Assembly: GCA_028278205.1 (NCBI GenBank)
Contig: JANQES010000143.1
Coordinates: 1 to 64,000, forward strand
Origin: Rhodothermales bacterium
GTDB taxonomy: Bacteria > Bacteroidota > Rhodothermia > Rhodothermales > Bin80
Length of the DNA stretch: 64,000 nucleotides
Direction of reading: 5' to 3'
Under the pieces are notes generated by a model, which had not been told where the DNA came from, did not search any database, and saw only the letters and a program-made list of their open reading frames with translations. A program made the translations under genes and the position numbers. Shown here piece after piece: positions 24,648-31,462 of this stretch (position 1 is its first letter; every line of letters begins with the position of its first letter).

Positions 24648-25111
24648 AAGGCAAAAAGAAAAGCAAGTTTCTCTTCATCCTGCTTCCGCTGATCCTGCTC
24701 GGGCTCGGCAGCGGTGGCTTCATCGCCTATAGCCAGTACGAGACGCTGGCTACGATGGGCTATGAGCCGCAATCGTACGGGGACGAGGAAGAGAGCGAAC
24801 CCGTCGAATACGGCGAGTTCACCGAGATGGACAACCTGATCATCAACCCCACCGGCACCGACGGCAAACGCTACCTGATGGTCAAGATCGGTTTTGAAAG
24901 CGATAAGCCCGCTGCGCTGGAGGAACTCACCACGAAAGACATCGTCGTGCGCGATGCCATCGTGCGGTATCTCTCGTCGCAGAGCGTGCCGTATCTGGCG
25001 GCTATCGAAAAGCGCGATTCGCTCAAAATGGGCCTGCGCAAACGCGTCAACGGTATCCTGGAGAACGGGAGGATCACCCGTCTCTACTTCACCCAGTACG
25101 TCATCCAGTAA
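24575..25111 (+). CDS. fliL: Flagellar basal body-associated protein FliL
   Basis: 178 residues. FliL rings surround the stator and modulate torque. The protein has an acidic/Lys-rich cytoplasmic start, one membrane helix (FLFILLPLILLGLGSGGFIA, about 31-50) and a periplasmic stomatin-like domain (FTEMDNLIINPTGTDGKRYL, RDAIVRYLSSQSVPYLA, GILENGRITRLYFTQYVIQ at the end). ATG 24575 lies inside motB. It is preferred over the TTG three codons earlier because it is a standard codon. The gene is 27 bases from fliM and clearly part of the mot-fli operon. Confidence 0.92.
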   Translation: MAKRDKSGADGADVAADAADGAEVEGKKKSKFLFILLPLILLGLGSGGFIAYSQYETLATMGYEPQSYGDEEESEPVEYGEFTEMDNLIINPTGTDGKRYLMVKIGFESDKPAALEELTTKDIVVRDAIVRYLSSQSVPYLAAIEKRDSLKMGLRKRVNGILENGRITRLYFTQYVIQ

Positions 25112-25138
25112 CCCAGACTATCTCGAAGGCACCGCGCC

Positions 25139-26182
25139 ATGGCCAAGCAACTAAGCCAGGAAGAAATTGATGCCCTATTGCAGGTACGCACGAGTACGCC
25201 GGGCGCGGAGTCGTACGACCAGGATACGCTGGAGTCGCTCATCAAAGCGGACGTCGAGGAGCGGGTTCATCCGTACAATTTCAAGCGGCCTCGCCTGTTC
25301 GCGCAGGACCAGATGCGCGTGCTCTACCACATTCACGAATCGTTTGCGCGCGACTTCTCGGTCTATCTTTCGGCTCAGCTTCGCACCATCGTCGATATCA
25401 GCCTGACGGCGGTCGATCAGGTGCTTTATTCTGAATATGTGATGTCGAGCGCGCCGCCGTCGGCGCTCTACGTGGTATCCGTCGAAGAGATGAATCATCA
25501 GATCCTCTTCGAACTCGATCCGCGCCTGGTGATTTTTACCATCGAAAAGCTCTTCGGCGGGCAGGGCGAGTTTCTCAACACGCCGCGCGAAGTCTCGCAG
25601 ATCGAACAGCGCATCATGGGCAAGGTGATGCGGCGGGCTTACCGCGAAGTCGAACATTCGTGGCGGCAAGTCTTTCCCATTCACCTCGAAGAGGTCGCCT
25701 TCGAGTCGAACGCCGAATTCGTCCAGATCATTCCGGGTGTCGAGCCGGCGCTGGTGGCCACGTTCGAGGTGACGGTTTACGATCAGCATTCGTACATCAA
25801 CGTCTGTTATCCGTACCTCCTGCTCGAACGCATGTTGGGGCGGGCGGGGATGAAGCAATGGATATCGAGCGCTACGTCGAAGGTGCCCGAGGCCGTGCGC
25901 AATCGGTACGAGAATACCCTGCGCGCGATCACGGTAGAGCTGCGCGCAGAGTTGGGCCGGACGCGCCTTCCCATCAGCGAGTTGATGAAATTGCAAGCGG
26001 GCGACGTGATCCCGCTGGAACGTCGCGCGAACGAGCCCATCCGGGTTTTCGTCGGGGCCAAGGAGAAGTTCACGGCCAAGGCCGGCAAGGCGGGTAAGCA
26101 TCGCGCTGTGCGCGTGCTCGAAGTTTCAGAGACACACCTGGTACACGAAGAAGAACCTGTTCTGGAAGATGAACTCCACTGA
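25139..26182 (+). CDS. fliM: Flagellar motor switch protein FliM
   Basis: 347 residues. FliM forms the C-ring wall and receives phosphorylated CheY. The N-terminal CheY-binding peptide is QLSQEEIDALLQ (4-15). The middle CheC-like domain contains RPRLFAQDQMRVLYHIHESF and the IEKLFGGQGEF glycine turn. The C-terminal SpoA domain (ITVELRAELGRTRLPISELM, LQAGDVIPLERRANEPIRVF) packs with FliN. It overlaps fliN by 14 bases. All parts match the family length. The same SQ-(D/E)2-ID-x-L(L/F) peptide recurs three times at the end of CheZ in this window. Confidence 0.96.
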   Translation: MAKQLSQEEIDALLQVRTSTPGAESYDQDTLESLIKADVEERVHPYNFKRPRLFAQDQMRVLYHIHESFARDFSVYLSAQLRTIVDISLTAVDQVLYSEYVMSSAPPSALYVVSVEEMNHQILFELDPRLVIFTIEKLFGGQGEFLNTPREVSQIEQRIMGKVMRRAYREVEHSWRQVFPIHLEEVAFESNAEFVQIIPGVEPALVATFEVTVYDQHSYINVCYPYLLLERMLGRAGMKQWISSATSKVPEAVRNRYENTLRAITVELRAELGRTRLPISELMKLQAGDVIPLERRANEPIRVFVGAKEKFTAKAGKAGKHRAVRVLEVSETHLVHEEEPVLEDELH

Positions 26183-27098
26183 TCTTAAAAAACATATCGC
26201 GGGGGCGGAAGAAGCCCTGGGTTCCTTCCTGGGCATGCTGCTCGGCGAAGACGTAGTGTTTAAAGCCGAGGCGCCCGAGGAAGTGACGCTGGCCGAGGCC
26301 AGGCTGGATAAGATGGCCTACCTCGTCGTGTTAAGCCCGGCGGGCAGCGGCGGCGGCTTTGCCGTGATGCTGGAACAACCCTGGCTGCCGATGCTCTCGA
26401 AGGCCATGCTCGGCGAGGCCATGGAAATCCAGGACGACGGCGCCGACGACCTCGTGCGCGAACTGGCCGGGCAGGGCTACGGCTCCATCCGCAACCAGCT
26501 CGGCGGCGAGGGCATCAAGCTGCCGGACGTCTCGTTCGAGATCCTCGTGCATGGCAACCAGATCGCTGCCGACGCGCTTCCGGATGCGCTGTTCAAAGTG
26601 GCCTTCAACGCCAAAGTGGGCGAGATGTCGCTGGATGGCTTCGCGTTTTTGTCTGCCGACGAACCGGCTGCCCAACAGCCCGCTGCCGAACAGCCGGATC
26701 TCGAAGCGCTGGCCGCCCAGATGGGCCTGTCTGCGGATCAAGGTCTGATGGAGATGGGGGTGCCGATGCAAGGCTCGCCGGTGCCCGTGGCGCCGGCCAC
26801 GTTCCCCGAACTCGGCGGCGACCCCCTCGGCGGCGATGGCGATAACTTCAGCCTGCTGGCCGAGGTCGAACTCGAAGTATCGGTCGAACTGGGCCGCCGC
26901 AAGCTGCCGCTGGCCGACGTGCTGCGCCTGACCACCGGCAGCGTGATCGAACTGGAAAACCTCGTCGGCGAGCCGCTGGAGGTCTACGCCAACGGGCGTC
27001 TCATCGCCGAAGGCGAAGCCGTGGTCATCGACGAGCAGTTCGGCATCCGCATCACCCGCCTGGCCGCAGACCGGCAACGGACGAAAGCTTTTCTGTAA
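26169..27098 (+). CDS. fliN: Flagellar motor switch protein FliN with a CheC-like N-terminal extension (FliY-like)
   Basis: 309 residues, more than twice the usual FliN. The last 85 residues are the SpoA domain (VELEVSVELGRRKLPLADVL, RLTTGSVIELENLVGEPLEV, ANGRLIAEGEAVVIDEQFGI). Residues 1-165 look like one CheC/FliY-type lobe: VVLSPAGSGGGFAVMLE, then DDLVRELAGQGYGSIRNQLG. The CheC phosphatase signature E-x-x-N is not kept (ELAGQ), so CheY-P hydrolysis there is doubtful. A Gln/Pro-rich linker joins the halves. It starts inside the last codons of fliM. FliY-type naming would also be acceptable. Confidence 0.9.
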   Translation: MNSTDLKKHIAGAEEALGSFLGMLLGEDVVFKAEAPEEVTLAEARLDKMAYLVVLSPAGSGGGFAVMLEQPWLPMLSKAMLGEAMEIQDDGADDLVRELAGQGYGSIRNQLGGEGIKLPDVSFEILVHGNQIAADALPDALFKVAFNAKVGEMSLDGFAFLSADEPAAQQPAAEQPDLEALAAQMGLSADQGLMEMGVPMQGSPVPVAPATFPELGGDPLGGDGDNFSLLAEVELEVSVELGRRKLPLADVLRLTTGSVIELENLVGEPLEVYANGRLIAEGEAVVIDEQFGIRITRLAADRQRTKAFL

Positions 27099-27197
27099 AC
27101 GGCATCGTTTTCGCCATAAGGCAGATATCTTCGAAAAAGTGGCTTCAGGGCGCTTTTTGGGAGGCTGTACTGAAACTCATGCCTTAGCGCGAGCAAA

Positions 27198-27809
27198 ATG
27201 TTCCGTTTTCCCCAACCGGCTGCTTCCCGCGCAGCTTCACCCGAACGCACCCGGCATCTGCTGCGGCGCGCGCTGCTGTTCGGGGCCGCGTTGGCGCTGC
27301 TGTGGGTAGCGCTGCAACTGGCCCCGCAACGCGCCCCGGCGCCCGGCGCCGTACCCATCACCGAAGCGTCGGAGGTCGACGACGGCGTTGCCGTCCGCTC
27401 TCGACCGGCCTCGTCTACGCCCACACTTTTTTCCGCCGGTAACGTCGCTGTTCTTGTGCTGTTACTCGGCGGGGCAGGCTTTGCTTTCTTCCTCCGCCGC
27501 CGGTCCAAAGATGGCGGATCCGCTGCGATGATGCTTCAGACGCTTGGCCAGATGAGCCTGGCGCCCAACCAGCAACTCCGCCTCGTTCGCTGCGGCGACG
27601 ACGTGCTGCTCCTGGGCGTAACCTCCGGCCAGATCACGCTGCTCAAAGCGTATGATTCTATCGAATTTGCTGGGGCAAATTCGATAAAGGATGAGGCTGC
27701 TGCGAGTTCATACGCTTCGCCGGGTTCGGATGAGGTTTCTTTTGCGCGTCTGCTCAGGCAGCAAGTCGGCAACTCGTTCACCCTTCAGAAGAGCGAGGCG
27801 CCATGTTGA
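27198..27809 (+). CDS. fliO: Flagellar biosynthesis protein FliO
   Basis: 203 residues. FliO helps assemble the FliP ring of the export gate. There is a signal-anchor-like helix near the N-terminus (RALLFGAALALLWVALQLAP), then a second helix (LFSAGNVAVLVLLLGGAGFA) followed by FLRRRS. A short beta domain typical of FliO follows (LQTLGQMSLAPNQQLRLVRC, DDVLLLGVTSGQITLLKAYD). Its stop overlaps an upstream fliP ATG (ATGTTGA at 27803-27809). Family sequence conservation is low, so the call rests on topology and position between fliN and fliP. Confidence 0.85.
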   Translation: MFRFPQPAASRAASPERTRHLLRRALLFGAALALLWVALQLAPQRAPAPGAVPITEASEVDDGVAVRSRPASSTPTLFSAGNVAVLVLLLGGAGFAFFLRRRSKDGGSAAMMLQTLGQMSLAPNQQLRLVRCGDDVLLLGVTSGQITLLKAYDSIEFAGANSIKDEAAASSYASPGSDEVSFARLLRQQVGNSFTLQKSEAPC

Positions 27810-27836
27810 GACTTTCTACCACCACACTACCTTTCC

Positions 27837-27938
27837 TGTCATCCCGAGCGACCGAAGGGAGTCGAGGGATCTCCCCCGTTCAGGAATTCCTCGACCGGGG
27901 AGATCTCTCCGCTCCGCTGCGCTCCGGTCGAGATGACA
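27837..27938. repeat. 102-bp palindromic element in the fliP leader
   Basis: TGTCATCCCGAGCGACCGAA onward (from 27837) pairs imperfectly with the stretch ending in GATGACA at 27938. Both ends read TGTCATC and both inner ends carry GATCTCCCC. Its length is 34 codons exactly and it contains no stop in the fliP frame. It resembles the TGTCATCCCGAGC...GGGATCTC palindromes that I have seen in many bacterial genomes. Confidence 0.85.
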
Positions 27939-27940
27939 AG

Positions 27941-28756
27941 ATGGGTTCGTTAGATGTTAAGCCGATAAGATTCCTGCGCGCAATCGGTTGCGTGCTGGCA
28001 ATAATCGTTTTGGTCGCCTGTTTCGTCCCCGAAACCGCCCTGGCCCAGACTGCTCCGGCTGATACTACGGGCTCGTCGTTTACGCTGTTGCCGCAGGTCG
28101 ATCTCGCAGGCGATGGGGAAGAGGATTTCGCCCTGCCGATCCAGCTTTTGTTGCTGCTGACGGTGCTGTCGCTGGCGCCGGCCATCATCATCTTGATGAC
28201 CAGTTTTACGCGGCTAATGGTGGTTTTCAGCATCCTGCGGACGGCCCTGGGCATGCAACAGTCGCCGCCGTCGCAGGTGATGGTGGGGCTGGCGTTGTTC
28301 CTGACGATCTTCATCATGTTTCCCGTGCTGGAGACCGTCCACGACGAGGCGCTCGAACCCTACATCGCCGGTGAGATCACGCAGCAAGTAGCCTTCGACC
28401 GCGCCGCCGCGCCGATCAAGCAATTCATGCTGGGCCAGACACGCGAGAAAGACCTGATGCTGTTCATGGATATGTCGCAGACCGAAGCTTACGACACGCC
28501 CGAAGACGTGCCGCTCCACGTGCTCGTGCCGGCGTTCGTCATCAGCGAACTGCGCATCGCTTTCCAGATCGGCTTCATGATCTTCCTGCCCTTCCTCATC
28601 GTCGATCTCATCGTGGCCAGTGTGCTGATGAGCATGGGCATGATGATGCTCCCGCCGGTGATGATCTCGCTGCCGGTCAAGCTGCTGCTGTTCGTCCTCA
28701 CCGACGGCTGGTACCTGATCGTCGAATCGATGGTGCTCGGATACGTGAGTCCTTAG
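27941..28756 (+). CDS. fliP: Flagellar export gate protein FliP
   Basis: 271 residues from ATG 27941. FliP forms the core pore of the export gate. A cleavable signal peptide is visible (FLRAIGCVLAIIVLVACFVP then TALAQ). Family blocks follow: LLTVLSLAPAIIILMTSFTR, ILRTALGMQQSPPSQVMVGL, DVPLHVLVPAFVISELRIAF and MGMMMLPPVMISLPVKLLLF. The frame is open from ATG 27803, which overlaps the fliO stop. That longer start would place 46 residues, mostly encoded by a palindromic repeat, in front of the signal peptide. The overlap suggests 27803 was the ancestral start before the element arrived. Confidence 0.93.
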   Translation: MGSLDVKPIRFLRAIGCVLAIIVLVACFVPETALAQTAPADTTGSSFTLLPQVDLAGDGEEDFALPIQLLLLLTVLSLAPAIIILMTSFTRLMVVFSILRTALGMQQSPPSQVMVGLALFLTIFIMFPVLETVHDEALEPYIAGEITQQVAFDRAAAPIKQFMLGQTREKDLMLFMDMSQTEAYDTPEDVPLHVLVPAFVISELRIAFQIGFMIFLPFLIVDLIVASVLMSMGMMMLPPVMISLPVKLLLFVLTDGWYLIVESMVLGYVSP

Positions 28757-28761
28757 CTGCA

Positions 28762-28861
28762 ACCGCGGATAAATGCAACCGCAGATGGACGCAGATGGGC
28801 GCAGATAAGGCTGCGTTTTGTACTAATCATCCGCGTTCATCCGCGTTCATCTGCGGTTGCA
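28762..28861. repeat. Ten-base-period hairpin, GCAGATGGAC family, copy 1 (fliP-fliQ)
   Basis: 28774-28806 pairs with 28829-28861 over 33 bases with five mismatches, all transitions. Steps are ten bases (GCAGATGGAC, GCAGATGGGC, GCAGATAAGG). The element ends 19 bases before the fliQ ATG. A second copy is at 50064-50150. Confidence 0.92.
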
Positions 28862-28880
28862 ATCAAACAAACCAGAAATC

Positions 28881-29150
28881 ATGAACAACGACGTTGCGCT
28901 GTACTGGGTGCAAGAGGCCATGCAGACGGCCATGCTGCTGGCGTTGCCGCTTTTGGGCGCGGCGCTGGTGGTCGGGCTGCTGGTGAGCCTGTTCCAGGCC
29001 ATCACGTCGATGCAGGAGATGACGCTCAGCTACATCCCCAAAATCCTCGCCATCGCCCTGATCCTGCTGATCCTGACGCCGTGGATGCTCCAACTCCTGA
29101 TCGACTTCACGACGCACGTGATGCAGTTTATTCCGAATGTTTCTCGTTAA
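28881..29150 (+). CDS. fliQ: Flagellar export gate protein FliQ
   Basis: 89 residues with two membrane helices: TAMLLALPLLGAALVVGLLV and ILAIALILLILTPWMLQLLI. Between them is the conserved turn FQAITSMQEMTLSYIPK. FliQ packs around FliP and FliR in the export gate. ATG 28881 (MNNDVALYWVQEAMQT) is the family start; the frame is open a little further upstream inside the repeat. Length and sequence are typical. It stops directly against the octad hairpin that separates it from fliR. Confidence 0.95.
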   Translation: MNNDVALYWVQEAMQTAMLLALPLLGAALVVGLLVSLFQAITSMQEMTLSYIPKILAIALILLILTPWMLQLLIDFTTHVMQFIPNVSR

Positions 29151-29236
29151 GTGTTTTAGTGTTCCAGTGTTATAGTGTTTTAGTTCTGTTTAAATCCACC
29201 CACTAAAACACTCAAAAACTATAACACTAAAACACT
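29151..29236. repeat. Octad hairpin, GTGTTTTA family, copy 1 (fliQ-fliR)
   Basis: The left arm steps GTGTTTTA, GTGTTCCA, GTGTTATA, GTGTTTTA. The loop is GTTCTGTTTAAATCCACC and the right arm is ACTAAAACACTCAAAAACTA onward. An ATG at 29237 opens an 11-codon ORF that ends at 29272 and overlaps the fliR start in another frame. Confidence 0.92.
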
Positions 29237-29252
29237 ATGCCACCCCCGAACA

Positions 29253-30029
29253 GTGCCAACCATCAATCCTGAATACCTCATCCTCGTCTTCCTGATCTTC
29301 GTGCGGATCGGGGGATTGATGGTGGCGGCGCCGTTTTTCGGGCATCGGGCGGTGCCGGTGAAGACGCGGATTTTGTTCTCGGCGGTGTTTGCGTGGGGGC
29401 TGGTAGGGCTGGTGCCGGAGCCGCTGCCGCCGAATGTTACCGAGGTGGTGCCGTTGATGCTGGCGGTGCTGATTGAGGCGTTGACGGGCGTGGCGCTGGG
29501 GTATGCCGCGCAGTTTATCTTCTTCGCCGTCTCGTTTGCGGGCGAGGTGATCGGGTTTCAGATGGGCCTCAGCCTGGCGCAGGTCTACAATCCTGCCGAG
29601 GGCACCTACGCCAACCCGCTGGGCCGCCTGCTGAGCTTCTCGTTTCTGATGGTCTTCTTGATGATCGAAGGCCATCACCACGTCTTGCGCGCGTTGGTGG
29701 GGTCGTACGAACTGGTGCCGCTGGCAGGGGCGCAACTCACCAACGTAGGCGGGCTGCTGCTGGAGTGGACGGGCGCGCTGTTCGTCACCGCCATGCGCCT
29801 GGCCTCACCCTTCGTGGTGACCATCTTCCTGGTAGACGTGACGCTCGGCGTCTTCGCCCGCGTCGTGCCTCAGGCCGACCTCTTCTCGCTGGGCCTGCCG
29901 CTCAAACTGCTCGTAGGCCTGGGCATGACGGTCTTCTTCCTCCAAAACTTCTTCCCTGTCATCCCCGACCTCCTGGCTCTCATGCTCAACGATCTGTTGT
30001 CTTTGATTGAGGCGATCTCGGGCGTCTAG
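29253..30029 (+). CDS. fliR: Flagellar export gate protein FliR
   Basis: 258 residues, polytopic. FliR closes the FliPQR export channel. Helices: YLILVFLIFVRIGGLMVAAP, ILFSAVFAWGLVGLVPEP, PLMLAVLIEALTGVALGYAA, GRLLSFSFLMVFLMIEGHHH and others. The family segment GEVIGFQMGLSLAQVYNP is present, and RLASPFVVTIFLVDVTLGVF near the end. The start is a GTG at 29253 with no clear Shine-Dalgarno sequence; no in-frame ATG lies upstream before the repeat. A short ORF from 29237 overlaps this start, so translation may be coupled. Confidence 0.92.
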   Translation: MPTINPEYLILVFLIFVRIGGLMVAAPFFGHRAVPVKTRILFSAVFAWGLVGLVPEPLPPNVTEVVPLMLAVLIEALTGVALGYAAQFIFFAVSFAGEVIGFQMGLSLAQVYNPAEGTYANPLGRLLSFSFLMVFLMIEGHHHVLRALVGSYELVPLAGAQLTNVGGLLLEWTGALFVTAMRLASPFVVTIFLVDVTLGVFARVVPQADLFSLGLPLKLLVGLGMTVFFLQNFFPVIPDLLALMLNDLLSLIEAISGV

Positions 30030-30205
30030 ATTGCGGAAATCCTTTCCCGCAAAACGCCTTCTTTTCCGCCTAAAATCGCATTGAATTCAACCGGATGCAC
30101 CGCCAGGGTTGCAAATCCCCCTTTCTCTCTTTGTCCCTCTCACCTGCTCGCGAACGGCATCTTTTTCTCTAACAAACGGGGCGCTATCACCAACGAAACG
30201 TCCCG

Positions 30206-31276
30206 ATGAGCGACGCGCCCGACAAACATGAAAAGATACACGACCCGACTCCCAAGCGGATCCGGAAGGCCAGGGAGGAGGGGAACGTGTTCCGGTCCAA
30301 AGAGATCGTCTCGGTGGGGATGTTGCTCATCGGGTTGAGTGTGCTGATGGGAGGGACGCCGTTTGCGTTTCAGGCGCTCAAAGGCGTGACGATTTCGCTG
30401 TTTCAGGGCGCGCAGGCCACGGAGTTGACGGTGCTGTCGGTGCCGGACATTTTTGCGAAGATCTGGTTGCAGTTGTTGATCGTCGCCGCGCCGTTTTCGG
30501 TGGTGTTGATGGCCGCTGCGATGGGGCTGAATATTATGCAGTCGGGGTGGAATGTTTCGTTTAAGGCGCTGGCGCCCAAGGGCAACCGGATCAGCCCGGT
30601 ACAGGGGTTAAAACGCATGTTTTCGGCGAAAGGGCTGTTCGATTTCGTCAAGTCGTTCACCAAAATTCTCATCGTCGGGCCGATTGCGTACATGACGATT
30701 TCGGGCAAGCTGCCGCAGATTTTGATGCTGCACCGGCTGCCGCTCGAAGGCATCCTGACGACCGCCGGGATGTGGATCTTGATCTTGCTGGCCCAACTCG
30801 TCGTCGTGCTGCTTCTTCTCTCAGGGATCGATTTTGCTTTCGAGAAATGGCGCTACAAGAAAGACCTGATGATGACGACCAAAGAGATCAAGGACGAGGC
30901 CAAGGAGAGCGAGGGCGACCCGCAACTCAAGGGCAAACGCCGGCAGATGGCGCGCAGCCTGGCGCAACGCCCGCGCCTCGATCACGCCGTCTTGCAGGCC
31001 GACGTGGTGGTGACCAACCCGACGCACTATGCCATCGCCCTGCGCTACAATCCGGACGAGTCGCCTGCGCCGCGTGTGCTGGTTAAAGGCATTCGTAAAC
31101 GGGCGCTGCGTATCAAGAAGCTGGCTGCCGAACTGGACATTCCCACCATCGAAGATCGGCCTTTGGCCCGCGCCTTGTATGACACCGTTCCGGAGGAGCA
31201 TGAGATCCCGGAAGAACTCTACCCCGCCGTCGCCGCCATCCTCGCCGAGGTGTACCGGCGGCGTAATCGATCTTAG
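30206..31276 (+). CDS. flhB: Flagellar export switch protein FlhB
   Basis: 356 residues. FlhB governs substrate switching with FliK. Four membrane helices occupy about 30-215, beginning after EKIHDPTPKRIRKAREEGNV. The cytoplasmic domain holds the autocleavage motif NPTH with Asn271 in VVVTNPTHYAIALRY, and ends with PTIEDRPLARALYDTVPEEH. The preceding 176-base gap from fliR has no recognised element. Both the cleavage site and the conserved KGIRKRALRIKKLA segment are intact, so the switch should work normally. The stop merges with a repeat arm. Confidence 0.95.
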   Translation: MSDAPDKHEKIHDPTPKRIRKAREEGNVFRSKEIVSVGMLLIGLSVLMGGTPFAFQALKGVTISLFQGAQATELTVLSVPDIFAKIWLQLLIVAAPFSVVLMAAAMGLNIMQSGWNVSFKALAPKGNRISPVQGLKRMFSAKGLFDFVKSFTKILIVGPIAYMTISGKLPQILMLHRLPLEGILTTAGMWILILLAQLVVVLLLLSGIDFAFEKWRYKKDLMMTTKEIKDEAKESEGDPQLKGKRRQMARSLAQRPRLDHAVLQADVVVTNPTHYAIALRYNPDESPAPRVLVKGIRKRALRIKKLAAELDIPTIEDRPLARALYDTVPEEHEIPEELYPAVAAILAEVYRRRNRS

Positions 31277-31433
31277 TTCTTTGTTCTTGGTGCTTCGGGG
31301 TGCTGAGATCATGATGAGCTGCCCTTAGTACGGGGTGTGTCAACCACCTCAAGAACAAGCAAAACGCGGATTCGAACCACTACCCTTCGAATCCAAGAAC
31401 AAAGAACAAAACACAAAGAACCAAGAACAAAAT
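31276..31433. repeat. AGAACAA-family inverted repeat between flhB and flhA
   Basis: GTTCTTTGTTCTTGGTGCTT at 31276-31295 faces CCAAGAACAAAGAACAAAAC and a second CCAAGAACAAAA unit at 31393-31433. The long interior also holds a 9-bp hairpin GGATTCGAA / TTCGAATCC (31371-31401). The region looks like a composite of the same class as the other hairpins. Confidence 0.7.
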
Positions 31434-31462
31434 TGTCCAACGCAGCAGCACAGAGCAGCCCG

